Assembly (NCBI GenBank): GCA_963693365.1
Contig: CAVNZM010000011.1
Span: 4,650,001-4,714,000, forward strand
DNA: 64,000 nucleotides
Source: Amoebidium appalachense
Lineage: Eukaryota; Ichthyosporea
Direction of reading: 5' to 3'
The translations under genes and the position numbers were made by a program. Below, one piece after another: positions 14,674 to 27,367 of this stretch (the stretch's first letter is position 1; each line of letters begins with the position of its first letter). The notes under the pieces are model-generated. The model searched no databases. It was not told the origin of the DNA and saw only the letters and a list, made by a program, of their open reading frames with translations.

Positions 14674-15378
14674 TGTGTCTGTGTGGGGTGTAGTGTTTGG
14701 GGGGGGGGGGGGGGGGGGGGGGGGAGGGGGTAAGTGCTACATCCAACATGAAAACCTTCCAATTTAGACAGTTACTTAAGATGCCGCCTGATTCATGAGA
14801 CTAACAATTACATAATAGTACGAGGTGTGGAAGAGGGGAAATAGGCTGGCAGGAAAGAGGTGATGGTGGTGGTGGTGGTGGGGGGGGGGGGGGGGGGGGG
14901 GGGATTATGCTAAATCCCAATATATGTGCATAAATCGGCCCTAGTTGCATAGCTGTATGTAAACAACCGATGATTCAATTGCACGTGTACTGAAAACGAA
15001 TAGCCATGCATTACAACCTTATTAAGGTCTCAGTCAGCATTTGCGGCATAAAAATAAACAAACAATACAACGCCAGTTATAACTCTTATCGACGTCAGAA
15101 TTCTTGATTGACTTTCCCTATATACGGTGTGGACTCCATTATTAGAAATAAGGGTCCTCTAGTGAAATGCCGACATGAACATTTAGCCTTAATGTAATAA
15201 GTCTGTGGATTATATACACAGCTATACACACCTTTGCATGTTCGGGCAGTTTAGGGCTGCGCAGTGCGGCCCTTAAAGCAGCCCATGTGGCCACCAGCAC
15301 CAAAACACCCAAAAGGAGCTCCTCTGTGCGAAGATCACTCACCACACCCACAACAATAGAAAGAGAGGCAAAGTCCAT
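3382..15378 (-). CDS. Cytochrome P450, CYP86/CYP704-like (17 exons)
   Basis: Haem-thiolate monooxygenase, 508 aa, probably ER-anchored. The family that resembles it hydroxylates fatty acids at or near the omega carbon; the substrate is inferred. Exons, in order on the minus strand: 15378-15232, 14392-14350, 13978-13887, 13130-13088, 12208-12090, 11674-11600, 11073-10964, 10372-10304, 9769-9739, 9172-9038, 8526-8411, 7456-7411, 6928-6790, 5889-5757, 4834-4743, 4218-4145, 3444-3382. All 16 junction phases agree. Visible features: a hydrophobic N-terminal anchor (residues about 20-40), GWPIVGNTP hinge, GPRFHMIF and WYHQRK region, I-helix AGRDTTA, ETLR (the ExxR motif), PERW, and haem loop [14 protein letters not shown] with the cysteine ligand. 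The C-terminus reads STLTLPM then RVVPRS. The 31-nt exon 9 was placed by phase and fit. Exon 11 and exon 5 edges are duplicated in adjacent introns. Confidence 0.95.
5560..5645. repeat. About 29-bp minisatellite, 3 copies
   Basis: Three tandem units, each a GT run around the core TATATACTT, within P450 intron 14. Confidence 0.8.
8050..8466 (-). repeat. Tandem copies of P450 I-helix exon end and its donor site
   Basis: The 3' end of P450 exon 11 (8411-8466, coding [15 protein letters not shown] plus the GTATCC donor) is repeated three more times into the intron, at about 8296-8350, 8183-8240 and 8050-8105, with spacing about 113-130 bp. Each copy is followed in the sense direction by a poly-C run and a CTTCCTTCACCCC-like spacer. 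The copy at about 8183-8240 keeps the reading frame; the other two carry small indels in the codons around Ala-Gly-Arg. Every copy retains a potential 5' splice site. Confidence 0.9.
12200..12470 (-). repeat. Minisatellite with duplicated acceptor edge of P450 exon 5
   Basis: The exon 5 acceptor edge at 12195-12220 (exon start plus intron AACC spacer) reappears at about 12372-12400. Between and after lie degenerate units of about 57 bp carrying a CCAATGGAATT core and an AAAACAGGTA core. The whole sits in intron 4, on the acceptor side. Confidence 0.8.
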
Positions 15379-16314
15379 TGTGATGTAGCTGGTTGGTAGG
15401 GCAAGTATGTCACGGGATATAATTGTGCTGAGGGGCCTTGAATATAGTGCCTATTGAAAAATTTGCTCTTTAGGTGCCGACGTATTACTATCCTAACTCC
15501 AAAAGGGGGTAAAGATTGTTTACAGTTCTGTTTCAGGAGCAGTAATCAGTGTTTATCACTTGTTTTTTATTGTTGCGATTGTTCGGTGGTAATGTGCAGT
15601 GAAGAGGGAGTTCTGAACTGCTATGCACACTGTATCCGACAGAGGATAATCGGTGAGGTACACCAACACTGCCGTTTGGTTTTTATACCTTTCAAACCCA
15701 TGGGTGGTTTCATGCACACAGTGAGTGTTGGAACAGCATGGAACAACATTCTTCTCGTTTACACGTGCCTACGTGTACATGCACAGTGTGTTTTCTCACG
15801 TGCTGTGATTAAGTTGGGTGTTCGGTGGTTTTCCAGCAACTGACTACCGTAGGCTCGTTAGGAATTTGGGTGGTCTGCACGTGTGCATACAGTACATTTG
15901 GTACTGTAACCTATGGCAACACACTCTGTTGTGACACATGCCGTAACGAATCAACTTCCACTGCCATAAAGCACATGACGTGTCAACCCCGTGGAAGTGT
16001 TGGGAACTGCAGTACACGTGCACATGCCCTGAAACTAATCAGGCTCTCTCTTTGCACATTTTTTTTGATTTAACATATACTAAGCTCTCAGTTTTTGCCC
16101 AGAGACACGACACTTGCCACAGGACAGGACACCCTAACCCCGACGAAAGCACAAATGCCGTCAAATACGAGGTATTAACATTGCTCCCGTACATGTACAG
16201 AGTGTCGGGTATGTTTTCAGCACTGTTTATAGTACAGTTACGTCCCTAACAGATAGAGCGAAGCCAAAAAAAGGAGAGCAAAAACAACTGCGAGTGGAAA
16301 TCCCGGGAACCTTC

Positions 16315-16358
<44 letters not shown>

Positions 16359-18651
16359 GGGTTAAAATTTATAATTGACCAACCCCAACATTGCAGGAGT
16401 TCGTTAGTGTCTGTCTTCTTCAGCACGTGAAAGCTAGGCTAATTAGACAGACCCGTATGATATCGATGTCAAACTTATTTTGCTGTCCCATTGGGACAGC
16501 AACAGGTGTTGTGTTCCTTTCCCTCCAATTGCGCTGTTCATCTTGACAGGACTAATTGCGGAGTGCGTGTCCGGCATAGCGGAGAAGCAGCTTTGTATGG
16601 ATATTTCTTGGGCTCAACAATACAGGCTAGGAACAAGGCATTGCTGGAAGCACATTTTTGGGTCACCTGTCAACCTTTCTATGTGCGCACACGGAGGATT
16701 AACTGTTGGATGAATGGGGAGCCTGGAAAAAAAAAGAAAACGTGCTGCTTATTACCATATCACACATGGAGTAAGGGTGTTAAGTGGAACTTCTTTGTTC
16801 TTTCTCTTCACCCGAATTACATATCCCTTCCAGTTTATGCCAACACAAACAGCCGATGCGCATCATTCATGGTGCATGCATGTGCACGCACATCATTTGC
16901 AAGCCAAGCATGCGCTTGCAAGCTTACTCTTTGGGGTTGAAAAACTTGAGGTAAGCGCATGCATGAAGCATTTAGTGGGCTTCCATGTGCCAGTAAGTCA
17001 CACCCACATCCGCACGATGTGTCGGCACTTTGCAAGGGGGGAATGATGATTTCCCTGTCATCGACGGTAATCTGTATTCAATCAATGCGCGACACGTGTG
17101 GTTTTATTTGCCAGCAGGCGTTACCTTTGCACACCTGACGTGTGCGTCAATATAATTTCGTGACTTGTGCTCCCAGGGGAAGTGGTTACCCTAGGTTGCC
17201 ATGTGAGCAGCGAAATATGCATGGGCAGCGAAGGATTGATTTGATAGCAGCGAAATGAGCAGCGAAAGGTTCAAGTGACAGATGGCATCCCCTGCATGTA
17301 CTCAACAGCCTAGTATCTGCCTTTGTGAACCTTTTACTCAAGTACCCATGCCGCTTTACCGGGTTCACTCAAGACGCCTATGTGAGACAAGGCTGCAAGG
17401 TGACAAGGCAAACAACGGTTTCCCGTAGCGGCAATAGGGTAGCCTACTATGATTGGATCATGGGAATTTCCTTATGAAAGTAAATGGTTATTACTGTATC
17501 ATAAAGCTGATGTGATTGAATAAAAGTCATGGGCTAATAGCACTGCATAGTTGTCGTGGTATGAAAAATACTGTATGGTGAAACAAGTCCATGACAGCTG
17601 AGACTATTTTCCAATTTATATTTATTAAATCTTTTATTGGTTTCACAAGTTGTATTACTGTACTTCTTTTCAGGTATATTTATGGAGTACCCTTATTGAA
17701 GCGACGAAATTATTTTACTTATGGTGATTTGATATTTTTTATATATACCAGCGGGCGGTATTATGCTCTGCTTGGTATGTAGTATTAGTGAACATAGTGT
17801 GCCTTGACTCGAGGCGGCCAAATTTCAAATATTAATGCGCTAATCAAAAAGTACTGTTACAGATCTTAATGCCGATGACCTCCTTTTCTTAGGAATGTGA
17901 TGCGCTGAACGGTGACCGTATTGCTTCAACCACTGCTGAGTAATAAATACTAGTAAAAAATACAAGAAATAACCATTTTTGTCAACTGCTTTCAGCCAAA
18001 TAAACACCTTTCAACCAATATATATGAGCTATGGCATGTTATATGCACATTTTAATTGCGAAGACATAAGATGAAGCAGGTGAAACACAAATCACCTTTT
18101 TTATCCTCAGCTATTTACACTCCTCATTGTGGAACGAGGTCACATATTTCCTGTTTTCCCCTATACATTCGAAACACACCCGTTTCCCTCTCACTGCCCA
18201 GGTCGTTCTTGTGGGTAAGGGTCTCATCGTTTTTCGTGTCCCATGTCTCTGAAGTTTTTTCTGTTATTTTGCGCCTGTTTCCATTATAAGATGAGCTTAT
18301 ATTAGTTAGGTCTACGCATACAGCGGCCCCGGCTAGTGGGACCACACAAACCTGCTGACTACGACTCTTCGCCTATGGAGTGACACCATGTAGCACAAAC
18401 AAGCGTTTGCGTATGTGCACACGTCGATCAGACTGTTTCTAAGAACCCGTACCACTGAAAAGCAAAATTTTAATTCACGTTTTATTTGCTACCAAACACC
18501 TACCCACTTCAATCGAGCCAGTCAAGAGGATCCCATAAACCTGCAAACAATTCACTGCGCGCACAAAACTAACACCAACTTCTCATTTTCAGGTGTGTAA
18601 ATTATCACACGGTTCTGAAGATACCAGGCGGCAGAAAGACAGTGTCTGACG
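15379..18651. other. Divergent intergenic region (P450 / peroxidase)
   Basis: About 3.3 kb between the divergently oriented P450 and peroxidase start codons. It is less repetitive and more AT-rich than the genes, with one (CA)n tract at 16317-16350. It should contain both promoters, but no core promoter element could be assigned with confidence. Short open frames (for example 15454-15843) show no family motif and no coding signature. Confidence 0.6.
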
Positions 18652-20208
18652 ATGAAGCTTGCGGGGGTTGCGCTTGTGGCGGTCGCAGCCACGGGCGTAG
18701 ATGGCGGCTGTCCGTTTGCCCTGCGGTTTCCAACAAACAACGGTAGGTCTATTCAATTGATAAATCGGGCTTGCATATGTGTGGGGAGAAGGGGACGAAG
18801 TAGATGGAGGAAGAGGGATGAAACGATGGCGGGGGAAAACCGGCGCCAGGCCAGAAACGATTCTGGAAGATGTGGTGCTGGGTAGAAACGAGGCCGGGGC
18901 AAATTTTTGGATCCCGTAGAGGGCTAAAAGTTAGGAAGCAAGGGCCGCCAGCCACATTGCTTCTACTGAGGGCGCTCATGGCTTTTTGCTGCCCAGAACA
19001 ACGTGCACGTATTGCTGTGTCATCGTGAAGATTATTGCGACATCGCCACACACCACAAGCACATGTACACGGATACTCAGCACAAAACAACACCAAGACA
19101 CACCTTGAATTGGCCCACACAAGTAAACAAAAGACTTACCATGTCTCCTCTTTTCTCTCCTGTGAGATCGGCATTGACATGGTAGTAAGTCACTTAGCAA
19201 GTCACTTGGTACATGCGGATTTCCTACGGGTATACACCGACACGGGAAGAGAGCGGCTGGCGGGGGTGCTCACCTCCTTGTTCGTTAGTGCCACCGGTGG
19301 ATGTGACCGGGGAGAGAGAGGGGGGGGGGGGGGGGGAGGGGGGGAAGGGGGGAGGGGCCAGGAAAAGAAGGGCTGTCTGTACTTGAACATTGTTTTCTCA
19401 CTGCCCTTACCGGCACTAAAAGGGTTAAGCACGTAAATGACACATACCACCCACAGGTGTGTGCAACAACGTAAAAGATGAATTCCTCGGGGCAAAGGGG
19501 ACACAGTACAATAAGTTCGGAACAACCCCTCGCCTGACCACATTCTCGAGTTTTGGCCGTGAAAATCCCCGGGTTATCAGCAACATGATTTTCCAACACC
19601 CCCCCGGGGATTTGCCTGACCAGCGTGGTCTCACTCATTTATGCATGCAGTGGGGTCAGTTTATGGATCATGGTATAGAACCCCTCCCCCCTCCCCTTCC
19701 AAGATATATTTTTCGCCATTCATGTTTCATGACCGTGTCAATTTTGACGAGTCATGATATGCACATCCGCCAGAAAACCGCATACTTTTTTCTGAGACTG
19801 AGAAGGGCACACAGGTGCGCGCATTCACACACACACACACACACACTCACATTCACATTCGCACACACACACACACATGCCCAAAAAGAATGGGGTGGGT
19901 GCGTTCGTGTGTGTGTGTGTGTGTTGGGGGGGGAGGGGGGGGGGGGAGGGAGGGAGGAGCACCCATTTAGCCATCACCACATCATGGGTGGCTGAAATGG
20001 GCCGACCGGATGACTATCCGTGTTTTTGTGTCGAAACAGCACGCCATATGGTATGGATTATTTTAATGGGGTTTAAGCTCTATAGTCCTACACTACAGAA
20101 ACACATAGTATTTTAAATGGCACGCCCCTCACCCTTCTTGGCATGCATAGCATGAGCATTAAGAATTTTGGTTCCCCTTTGTGTGCTAATCTCCCCTTCC
20201 TCCCTCCC

Positions 20209-20239
<31 letters not shown>

Positions 20240-21054
20240 TTCACGGCTTAAATTGTTTATTTTGGGTTTCTCACTTTTGTGACGTTTTGTTGTTGTTCTT
20301 TGTTGTCTCCTCCATATTTCCAACCCTCTAACGCAAACATCACCCCCCCCAACACCCCCCTAACCTCCACCCAAAACAACAGGAAAACAAACAAAAAGAA
20401 ACTCTTGCTGATAATGGCACAACTAAACCCGAATTTAACCATCTCTTCCCTCACTCCCCTCCCCCCCCCCCCCCCCCCCCCCCCCCCCAAACACACGGAC
20501 ACACACACACACACCCTCCCCCCAGATGTAACGCTGACGCCCGTACCTGTGGATGTTCGAGAGGACATTCCAGTGATCGACCACGAGAGTGAGCTGAGGT
20601 TTAAGCCGGATGCCAAGGCCGGGCGTAAGATTGCATTCACCCGTGCAAAGGGTTTTGACAAGGATGAGATGCAGAACGACATCACACACTGGATTGATGC
20701 GTCCACTGTGTACGGCTCTGATGATGGTAACCCACCCCCCCCCCCCCCCCCCCCCCCCCCGCACCCCCGCACCCCGCCCCGCCTCGGTGTTTTCTAAGTG
20801 TACAAATGGTGTTTTAGATTTCGTTTTTTCGATTATTCAGTTTTTTACTAACGTCCTGTGATACACCGCCGCCATTGAGTGTGCACTAATGTAGAATAAC
20901 CTCTGATTTAAGCAACTGAACGGTTATAGTTCAAATAAGTGAACAAGTAACCTGGTGGATTGTTTGCTTCCTGACCATCCCACACCCTACCCCATCTGCC
21001 TGCCATTACCGCCGGAACAGGATGCATTCTGGATGTAACAAACTTGTACCACAG

Positions 21055-21124
<70 letters not shown>

Positions 21125-21980
21125 GCGCCTCCTGCAAACAGAAACACAAAAGCACATGTACAATCAAGCACGTCCACGGAGCCACACACTCACACACACT
21201 CGCACTCGCACTCACACAGACACTATGTTTTATGCTAAAATCTTTCATTACACACGCAAAAAAAAAAAAAAAAAACCAAAAAAAAAAACAACTCTCTCCA
21301 TGACACCCAACCCCACCCAACTCCGCGACCACCACCACCTCCTCCTTTTTCCTTTTCCATCCCATCACACCCACTTCACTTACATGCTACCCACCCACCT
21401 TTTTTCCTTCTTTTTTTTTTTTTCCTCACAGACCAACTTGCACTTCTTCTCGAGGAGGGAACCGCCAAGTTGAAAGTCGACGCATTTGGAAATATTCCAA
21501 AGAACCCCATCACGGGTGAAGCTCTGGCAGGAGACACGCGTGCAGACGTGCAGCCCGGCCTGTCGTCGGTGCATACAATGTTCATGAGGGAACACAATCG
21601 ATTGGTGGATATTATCACAAAGGTATGTGGTCATCAACCGTATATGGTTATTTTTGTGTGGGTATGGTGGCTGTATCTTGGGCATAGTTTGTTAATGAGG
21701 GAGCACAACCGATTGGTGGATATTATCACAAAGGTATGCGCTGATTAACCATATATGGTTAGTTTTTTTGGTGACTGCTGTTACAAATGCAATGGATTAT
21801 TGTTTCTGGTTAGTTGCTTATGTTTGGATGTGGTTGGCTGTTTTGGAATCTTTATGTACACAACCGTGCATGTTTCGGTTTTGCTGCTTCCGTCAGCATC
21901 CCCCCCCCCCCCCCCCCCCCCCCCTTCATTCCTCAGTTCTCGTTCCCTTGTTTCTCGAATAAGGAACACAAAGCCGACCG

Positions 21981-22030
<50 letters not shown>

Positions 22031-22570
22031 CATACACACACACACGGCATACACATGTGGGAGAGCGATTGCATACACGTACATGAAGACAGACAAGGGT
22101 CACCACTACCTCACAAGGACCCACGCACATGCATTCTTTGCCCACCTATCCCCCCATCCACATCTATATCACAGCGCTGAAACCCTCCCTCCCTCCCCCC
22201 CCGAAAGCTCACCACTTACACATCCATATCTTCTTCTCCTTCTTCTTCTCCGCCCACCACCACCTGCTTTCCACCCAACACACACACACACACACACCTA
22301 CACGTACAGGACGAGCTGAGCACCAACACGGAGTGGACCTTCCAGCTTGCACGCCTGATCGTCCAATCAGAAATCCAACGCATCACGTGGGACCAATGGC
22401 TGCCCGCCCTTTTGGGGGGTCGTATTGAGGAGCTGCCCTACAACCAGACCCACAACCCCGGAGTCTATCGTGCGTTTGCTGGTGCAATCTTCCGCACGGG
22501 GCACAGTCTGGTATGTTCTGGAATATTCCCATGGTGTTGCGGATGAGGGAGTTGGGGGGGGGGGGTGGAA

Positions 22571-22609
<39 letters not shown>

Positions 22610-22772
22610 GGCGTGTGTGTGTGTGTGGGGGCGGAGGGGGGGGGGAGATGGAGGGACTGCGTTTGGGTGCCGCTCCCCCCGCCTCCCGATCCCCGCAACA
22701 GCATATAAGATAGAGAGATCATAGAAAATGGGCATACACATGCAATCACACATTTGCTCAAACACAGACAAA

Positions 22773-22834
<62 letters not shown>

Positions 22835-23966
22835 GCGCGCACACGCGCAGTCACAAACACACAATCATGTTGTCGGTTCCCAAGGTTACGACTCTGTCAT
22901 CAACATAGACCTTCTCTTAACCCTTTTTATCATTTTTGCTATCTCCTTTAACCCGTTTTAACCCTTCGTTTTACCCGTTTCGGATCATCGAGCATTTTGG
23001 CCTGTACAACCACATCCAATTCAAGGCCTCGTGTGAACATAACCCTTTAACCCTTTCAAAAACTCCTCTGACTCTTTTTAACCCTTATTTTAACCCCTTT
23101 CAGATCATGGAGCATTTTGACCTGTACAACCACACCCTCTTCAACGAGACCAGCAAGACCTATGCCGAAATCAAGCCCCCCTTCATTCTTAAGGATTCCT
23201 TCCACCACGACCAGCTCCGATTGGAGCGATTGGGCGGTCAGATCGAACCGGTGCTGATCGGGTTGTTCACCCAGCCAGCAGAGAGGATGGACAATTTCAT
23301 TATTGATTCCATGCGCAACAACCTGTTTGTGTATGCATCCCCCCCCCCCCCCCCCCCCCCCCCCTCCCCCCACCCCCCTCCAACAAAAAAAAACTCTGAA
23401 AAAAATCAAATAAAAATTGAAACAAAACAAAATTTTGGCACGTGCTTTGCCTTGTGTTGGTTGTTGCAGATTTCGAATCCGTGCTCTGTAGCCTAACACA
23501 TCAGAGTCTCATTTGAATCTCATATTCACGGAATAACCGTTTATTCAATCTCACCTGGAAATTCCCTGGGGTCCAACAGCAAACAGTTCAATTTCGGCAG
23601 CAACTTCACCGAAGCCCTCGACATTGTCACAATTAACATCCAGAGAGGCCGCGACCTCTCCCTCAACGACTTCCGCACATTCAAGGCTCAGGTGGAGGGG
23701 GTCGTGATCAACAAATGGTCCGATCTCACGAAGAACATCGATTTACGTCGACGCCTGCGTAAGCTATACAACAACAGGTTGGACAATATCGATCTGTTTG
23801 TCGGGGTTCTTTCCGAAGATCATGTCGGGGGGTTCCGGGCACGTCCATGCCCCCTACCCTGAGATCAGCTTGGATCAACCAATGGGGTCAGCTGCAGCGC
23901 GCCGATCGGCTGTGGTTCCGCACGCACCTTCCTAAAGTGGTAGGTGGCACGTGCGCGCGCGCGCGC

Positions 23967-24008
<42 letters not shown>

Positions 24009-24054
24009 GAGGAAAAAAGAGGGGACGGGTGGGTGGGCGGGTGGTGGTGGTGGT

Positions 24055-24121
<67 letters not shown>

Positions 24122-25828
24122 CGAGAGATGGAGGAAGGAGAAAGGCACCCCGGGACAATATGTGATCTTGCATGTGATGGTGTTTGGATGAGGGGAGAGG
24201 GGGCGCCCGTGGGGGGGGGGGGGGGGGGGGGGGGAGGAATAGTGCTCAATGCGGTGGTGGTGATGGTGGGGGGGGGGGGGGGGGGGAGGAGGGAGGGGGG
24301 GGGGGGGTTCAGCATGCTTGAACAACGAACACTATATTACGCAGAGAAAGGGAGCAGCTCATCAAACATTCATATTGAAAGCAACCAACACACAATGAAA
24401 TTTCAGAACTTCAGATGCAAGGTGTCAATGCAGATATTCTTCAACTGCAGAAAACATAAATTCACACACGTTTGAAATTTCCAGATGCCGCTGCTGTGTG
24501 CCAACCCCAAGGCCGCACGCATCTGCCGGATCATGGACGGTCTTCTGAAGGGCACCTTTGGCCTTGCTGACGTCATTCGGGCCAACACTAAGATCCCCTG
24601 GGTCCCCGACAACCCGTTTGTCCGTCCTGGCTTTGAGCGTTTCCACACCAAGTACGGAATCCCCCCCCCCCCCCCCCCCTCTCATGCTGCATGTACTTCG
24701 TGTATGCTTTGCGATTATTTCTCACTGTTGTCCGTCATGAATGTGTGCTTTGGGTACTCTATAATGCACCAAACCCACCTGTCCTTCTTTTTCCACCAGG
24801 GAGCTCCATTGGCCCTTTCGTGTGCATAAAGCACGAAAACAAGACGCCCTAAAGCGAGTGTTCTGCTGTGTAATTTTTGTGCTTCATACTGTGTGCCACT
24901 CCCCCCCCCCCCCCCTCACCCCCTCCCCCCTCCCCCCTCTCCCCCCCTGGGGCCTCCCCATACATTTTCATCCCCCCCTCCCCCCCCCCCCCCCCAAAAA
25001 AAAAAAAAACAAACAAACAAAAAAAAAAACACACACACACACACAAACACCCTCACACCCGCACGAATTTCAAAAACATACGCGGTCCGAAAACAAGCTC
25101 ACAAAAAAACTTACGCCATATCCTCCACCGCTGACACGTAAATCTCCGCAGCCTGCCGATCATCAAGCAGATTGAGCGCAAGCCCGATGTTCGCATCCCC
25201 ACATACGACCCCAAGGATGATGAAGAGGATACCTCCATCGCCATCGCCTCAGCAAATGAGGAGGGTATGTTACCCCCCCCCCCCCCCCCCCCCCCCCTCC
25301 CCACAGACCACTGTGTGGAGACATCTTTACTTCCATGCAACCGGGCATGGTTGCTCTGTGTCGTGCATCTGTAAGCACATACGCGTTTGTCGCTGCACTG
25401 CATTAGTTTGCACATACATCTTCACCGTTTTGCTCACCTTGCTTGCATAAGCAACCCTGCTCGTCTTTGATCAAGACGGGTTGACCCACCCAAGTTCAGT
25501 TGATGCTGCTGTCTGAGTTGGAGCGTCGTATATACGCGGGCTAAGGGGTCGAAACTCAGACGCAATTGATGACTTGGGCCCTCCCTGAGGATGGGCTCTG
25601 CTTATGACGCATACTGTGCGCATGGCTGATGCTGCATACTTGAATGTTTGCCTTTGCATGTGTCCTGCACCATGCTTCTCATCGTGTATGCGTACTTCGT
25701 ACTGTGTTCCGCATTCAAAACCCCCCCCCCCCACCCCCCCACACACACACGGGCGGACTGGCCCAAGAAAAGAAAAAAGCCCCTCCCGGAAGTTTTGACA
25801 TGCCCACACACTCACTCACTCACTCAAT

Positions 25829-25873
<45 letters not shown>

Positions 25874-27367
25874 TTCCCCTTTCCCACCCTTTATCCCAGT
25901 ATCCCAGGAATCTCCCTTTTCCCCTTCCCTCCCCTCTCTCCTTACTCTCCCCCTTGCATTTTTCAATGAGGAAATCGTGAAAAAGCCCACCAAACGAAGC
26001 AAAGGAGAAATCATTCCAACCCTGCAGTAAGCATGACAACCTCATGGTTTACATAGCACGAGCACCCAATAAGCCCTAGTTTTGGCTACCATATAAGCTG
26101 TTGCTAACCTTCTTTTACCCCCCCCCCCCCCCCCCCCCCCCCCCACCCACCCACCCACCCCTCACCCCCCAACCCCACCCACCCACACCCACCACCACCA
26201 CCACCACCGCCCCCTTGGCCTCCACCCCCGCCCCGACACACACGTACACGCACACACGTACACGCACAGTCGAGGAAGACGCCACAGATCTTCCCCCGGG
26301 TGACTCGTGCGGCACCGCCTCCTGCTCTTTCTTTGGTTTCTGCAACCGCGCCGCCACCCCCGCTACGTGCTCATGTCTCAGCGGTTTCCTCCCGGGCACG
26401 GCCGAAAACACGTGCACACAGTGCAAAAATCTCATGCGGAACGGAAACTTTGAGCTTCCGCGGCTCAACCAAGGCAACGACCAATCGAAGAACTGGGCTC
26501 TGGTCGGACCCGGCTTCGTACCTGCCTGGCAGACGACGGACTCTGCGTTTGAGATTTGGACCAACACTACCAGCCCGGATGTTGCTGTCTTCGCAGGCAA
26601 CCAGATGATTGAGATTTCCGCTCTGCGTCGCCGTGCGTCTGTCTATCAGGTATACTTGCATTCTTTCCCCCCCTCCCCCCCGGGCTTGCCCCGACCCGCC
26701 CTTCCTCTCTTCCTCAGCCATCCTTTTCATTGATACTGTATTGTGGGGCATTTGTGCTCTTTTTAGCCAACAGGCCATCGCCTCCTAATGACGAAGTTCA
26801 CCTGTTGAACAATTACTCTAACCAAAACTCAACGAGCAAGCTTGTTTGTTCACATTCGGCCGTCTCATATCTCTAATCCAATATTACAATCATCATCTGC
26901 TTCTGGTCGATTTACTGATGCAGATCGTCGACACCAACCCACTCTTTCTTTTCCATGAGTCTCAATCTTTTTAAAAACAATCTAATTGATGTTTTTTTTT
27001 TTTTTTTTTGCTTAATCTTTTTAACAACACAATCTAATTGTTTTTTTTAAAAACACTACAGGTGGTCGACACCAACCCAGGCGACAAGCTCGTCCTTCGC
27101 TTCTCCCACCGCGGCCGCGAGGGCGAAGACACGCTCCGCGTGCACGCAGGCACCAACACCGACCTTAAGGTGATCGGGGAGTTCAAAACAGGCACAACTT
27201 GGCGCCGTTACGAGATTAAATATACGGTTCCCGACAAGCAGACGGCAACACGATTTGTGTTCCAGGGAAGCGCAGCCACCACCCCGGCGTGTGGAGATAA
27301 AACCGATTGCAAAATTGCGCGCGGTAACTTCCTGGATGCGGTGACGCTCATGCCTGAGGGGTGCTAA
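18652..27367 (+). CDS. Secreted animal-type haem peroxidase with EGF and jelly-roll C-terminus (11 exons, one frameshift)
   Basis: About 817 aa if the frameshift is an error. It oxidises substrates with H2O2 outside the cell; the partner substrate is unknown. Exons: 18652-18742, 19457-19672, 20526-20726, 21432-21622, 22310-22510, 23104-23330, 23580-23939 (an alternative in-phase start is 23505), 24485-24651, 25152-25264, 26270-26649, 27062-27367. Visible features: signal peptide (first about 18 aa), distal-haem WGQFMDHD, Ca-site-like VTLTP, STVYGSDD, MREHNRL, proximal FRTGHSL, DSMRNN and NIQRGRD. A six-cysteine EGF-like module follows (exon 10), then a jelly-roll-like domain (NGNFE, AFEIW, YQ, FSHRGREGEDTLRV) as in bacterial secreted proteins. 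Exon 7 loses frame at the G6 run 23827-23832: one base is missing relative to the family reading, giving TGA at 23860-23862, and exon 8 phase agrees only if the base is restored. Edges of exons 4, 6 and 11 are duplicated nearby. Confidence 0.93.
21585..21740 (+). repeat. Duplicated 3' edge and donor of peroxidase exon 4
   Basis: The end of exon 4 (MREHNRLVDIITK plus the GTATG donor, to 21622) recurs 111 bp downstream (to about 21738), with the following intron bases (ATATGGTTA) also repeated. The copy keeps the peptide frame and a good donor. Confidence 0.9.
22925..23155 (+). repeat. Duplicated acceptor edge of peroxidase exon 6
   Basis: The first part of exon 6 (from 23104, EHFDLYNH) has a diverged copy at 22984-23035 (EHFGLYNH), offset 120 bp. 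The flanking TTTAACCC-type spacers are repeated as well. In the upstream copy the acceptor CAG has become CGG, so it should not splice. Confidence 0.9.
24871..24915 (+). repeat. Sense intronic element, 3' fragment
   Basis: Short match to the 3' end of the dispersed intronic element (GTGCTTCATACTGTGTGCC) running into poly-C at 24901, in peroxidase intron 8, same strand as the gene. Confidence 0.55.
25443..25735 (+). repeat. Sense intronic element, near-full copy
   Basis: Near-full copy of the dispersed element in peroxidase intron 9. It starts GCATAAGCAACCCTGCTCG, has the inner GACGGGTTGACCCA block, GGTCGAAACTCAG and GAGGATGGGCTCTGCTTAT, and ends GTTCCGCATTC followed by poly-C. The orientation is the same as the gene. 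Confidence 0.85.
26915..27080 (+). repeat. Duplicated acceptor edge of peroxidase exon 11
   Basis: CAG plus GTCGACACCAACCCA at 26921-26941 repeats the start of exon 11 (27059-27079), offset 138 bp. The intervening intron also contains a 47-bp-spaced pair of AATCTTTTTAA...CTAATTG units. The upstream copy could act as an alternative acceptor but does not continue into the coding sequence. Confidence 0.8.

Noticed and set aside
15454-15843. 129-codon open frame upstream of P450
   Set aside because: No recognisable motif, unremarkable composition, and located in the divergent promoter region; likely chance.
22984-23035. Separate peroxidase exon coding EHFGLYNH
   Set aside because: It is a diverged copy of the start of exon 6 with a broken acceptor (CGG) and an early loss of frame.
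23469-23505. Acceptor TTGCAG at 23464-23469 for peroxidase exon 7
   Set aside because: The required frame hits stop codons (TAG, TAA) within about 35 nt; acceptors at 23504 or 23579 keep frame.
25971-26026. Possible peroxidase exon (EIVKKPTKRSKGEIIPTL) between exons 9 and 10
   Set aside because: It is bounded by AG and GT, but neither frame fits the phase-1 junction, whereas exons 9 and 10 join directly in frame.
26915-26945. True acceptor of peroxidase exon 11
   Set aside because: Only about 20 bp match; the sequence then diverges and the frame does not continue, so 27062 is the exon start.
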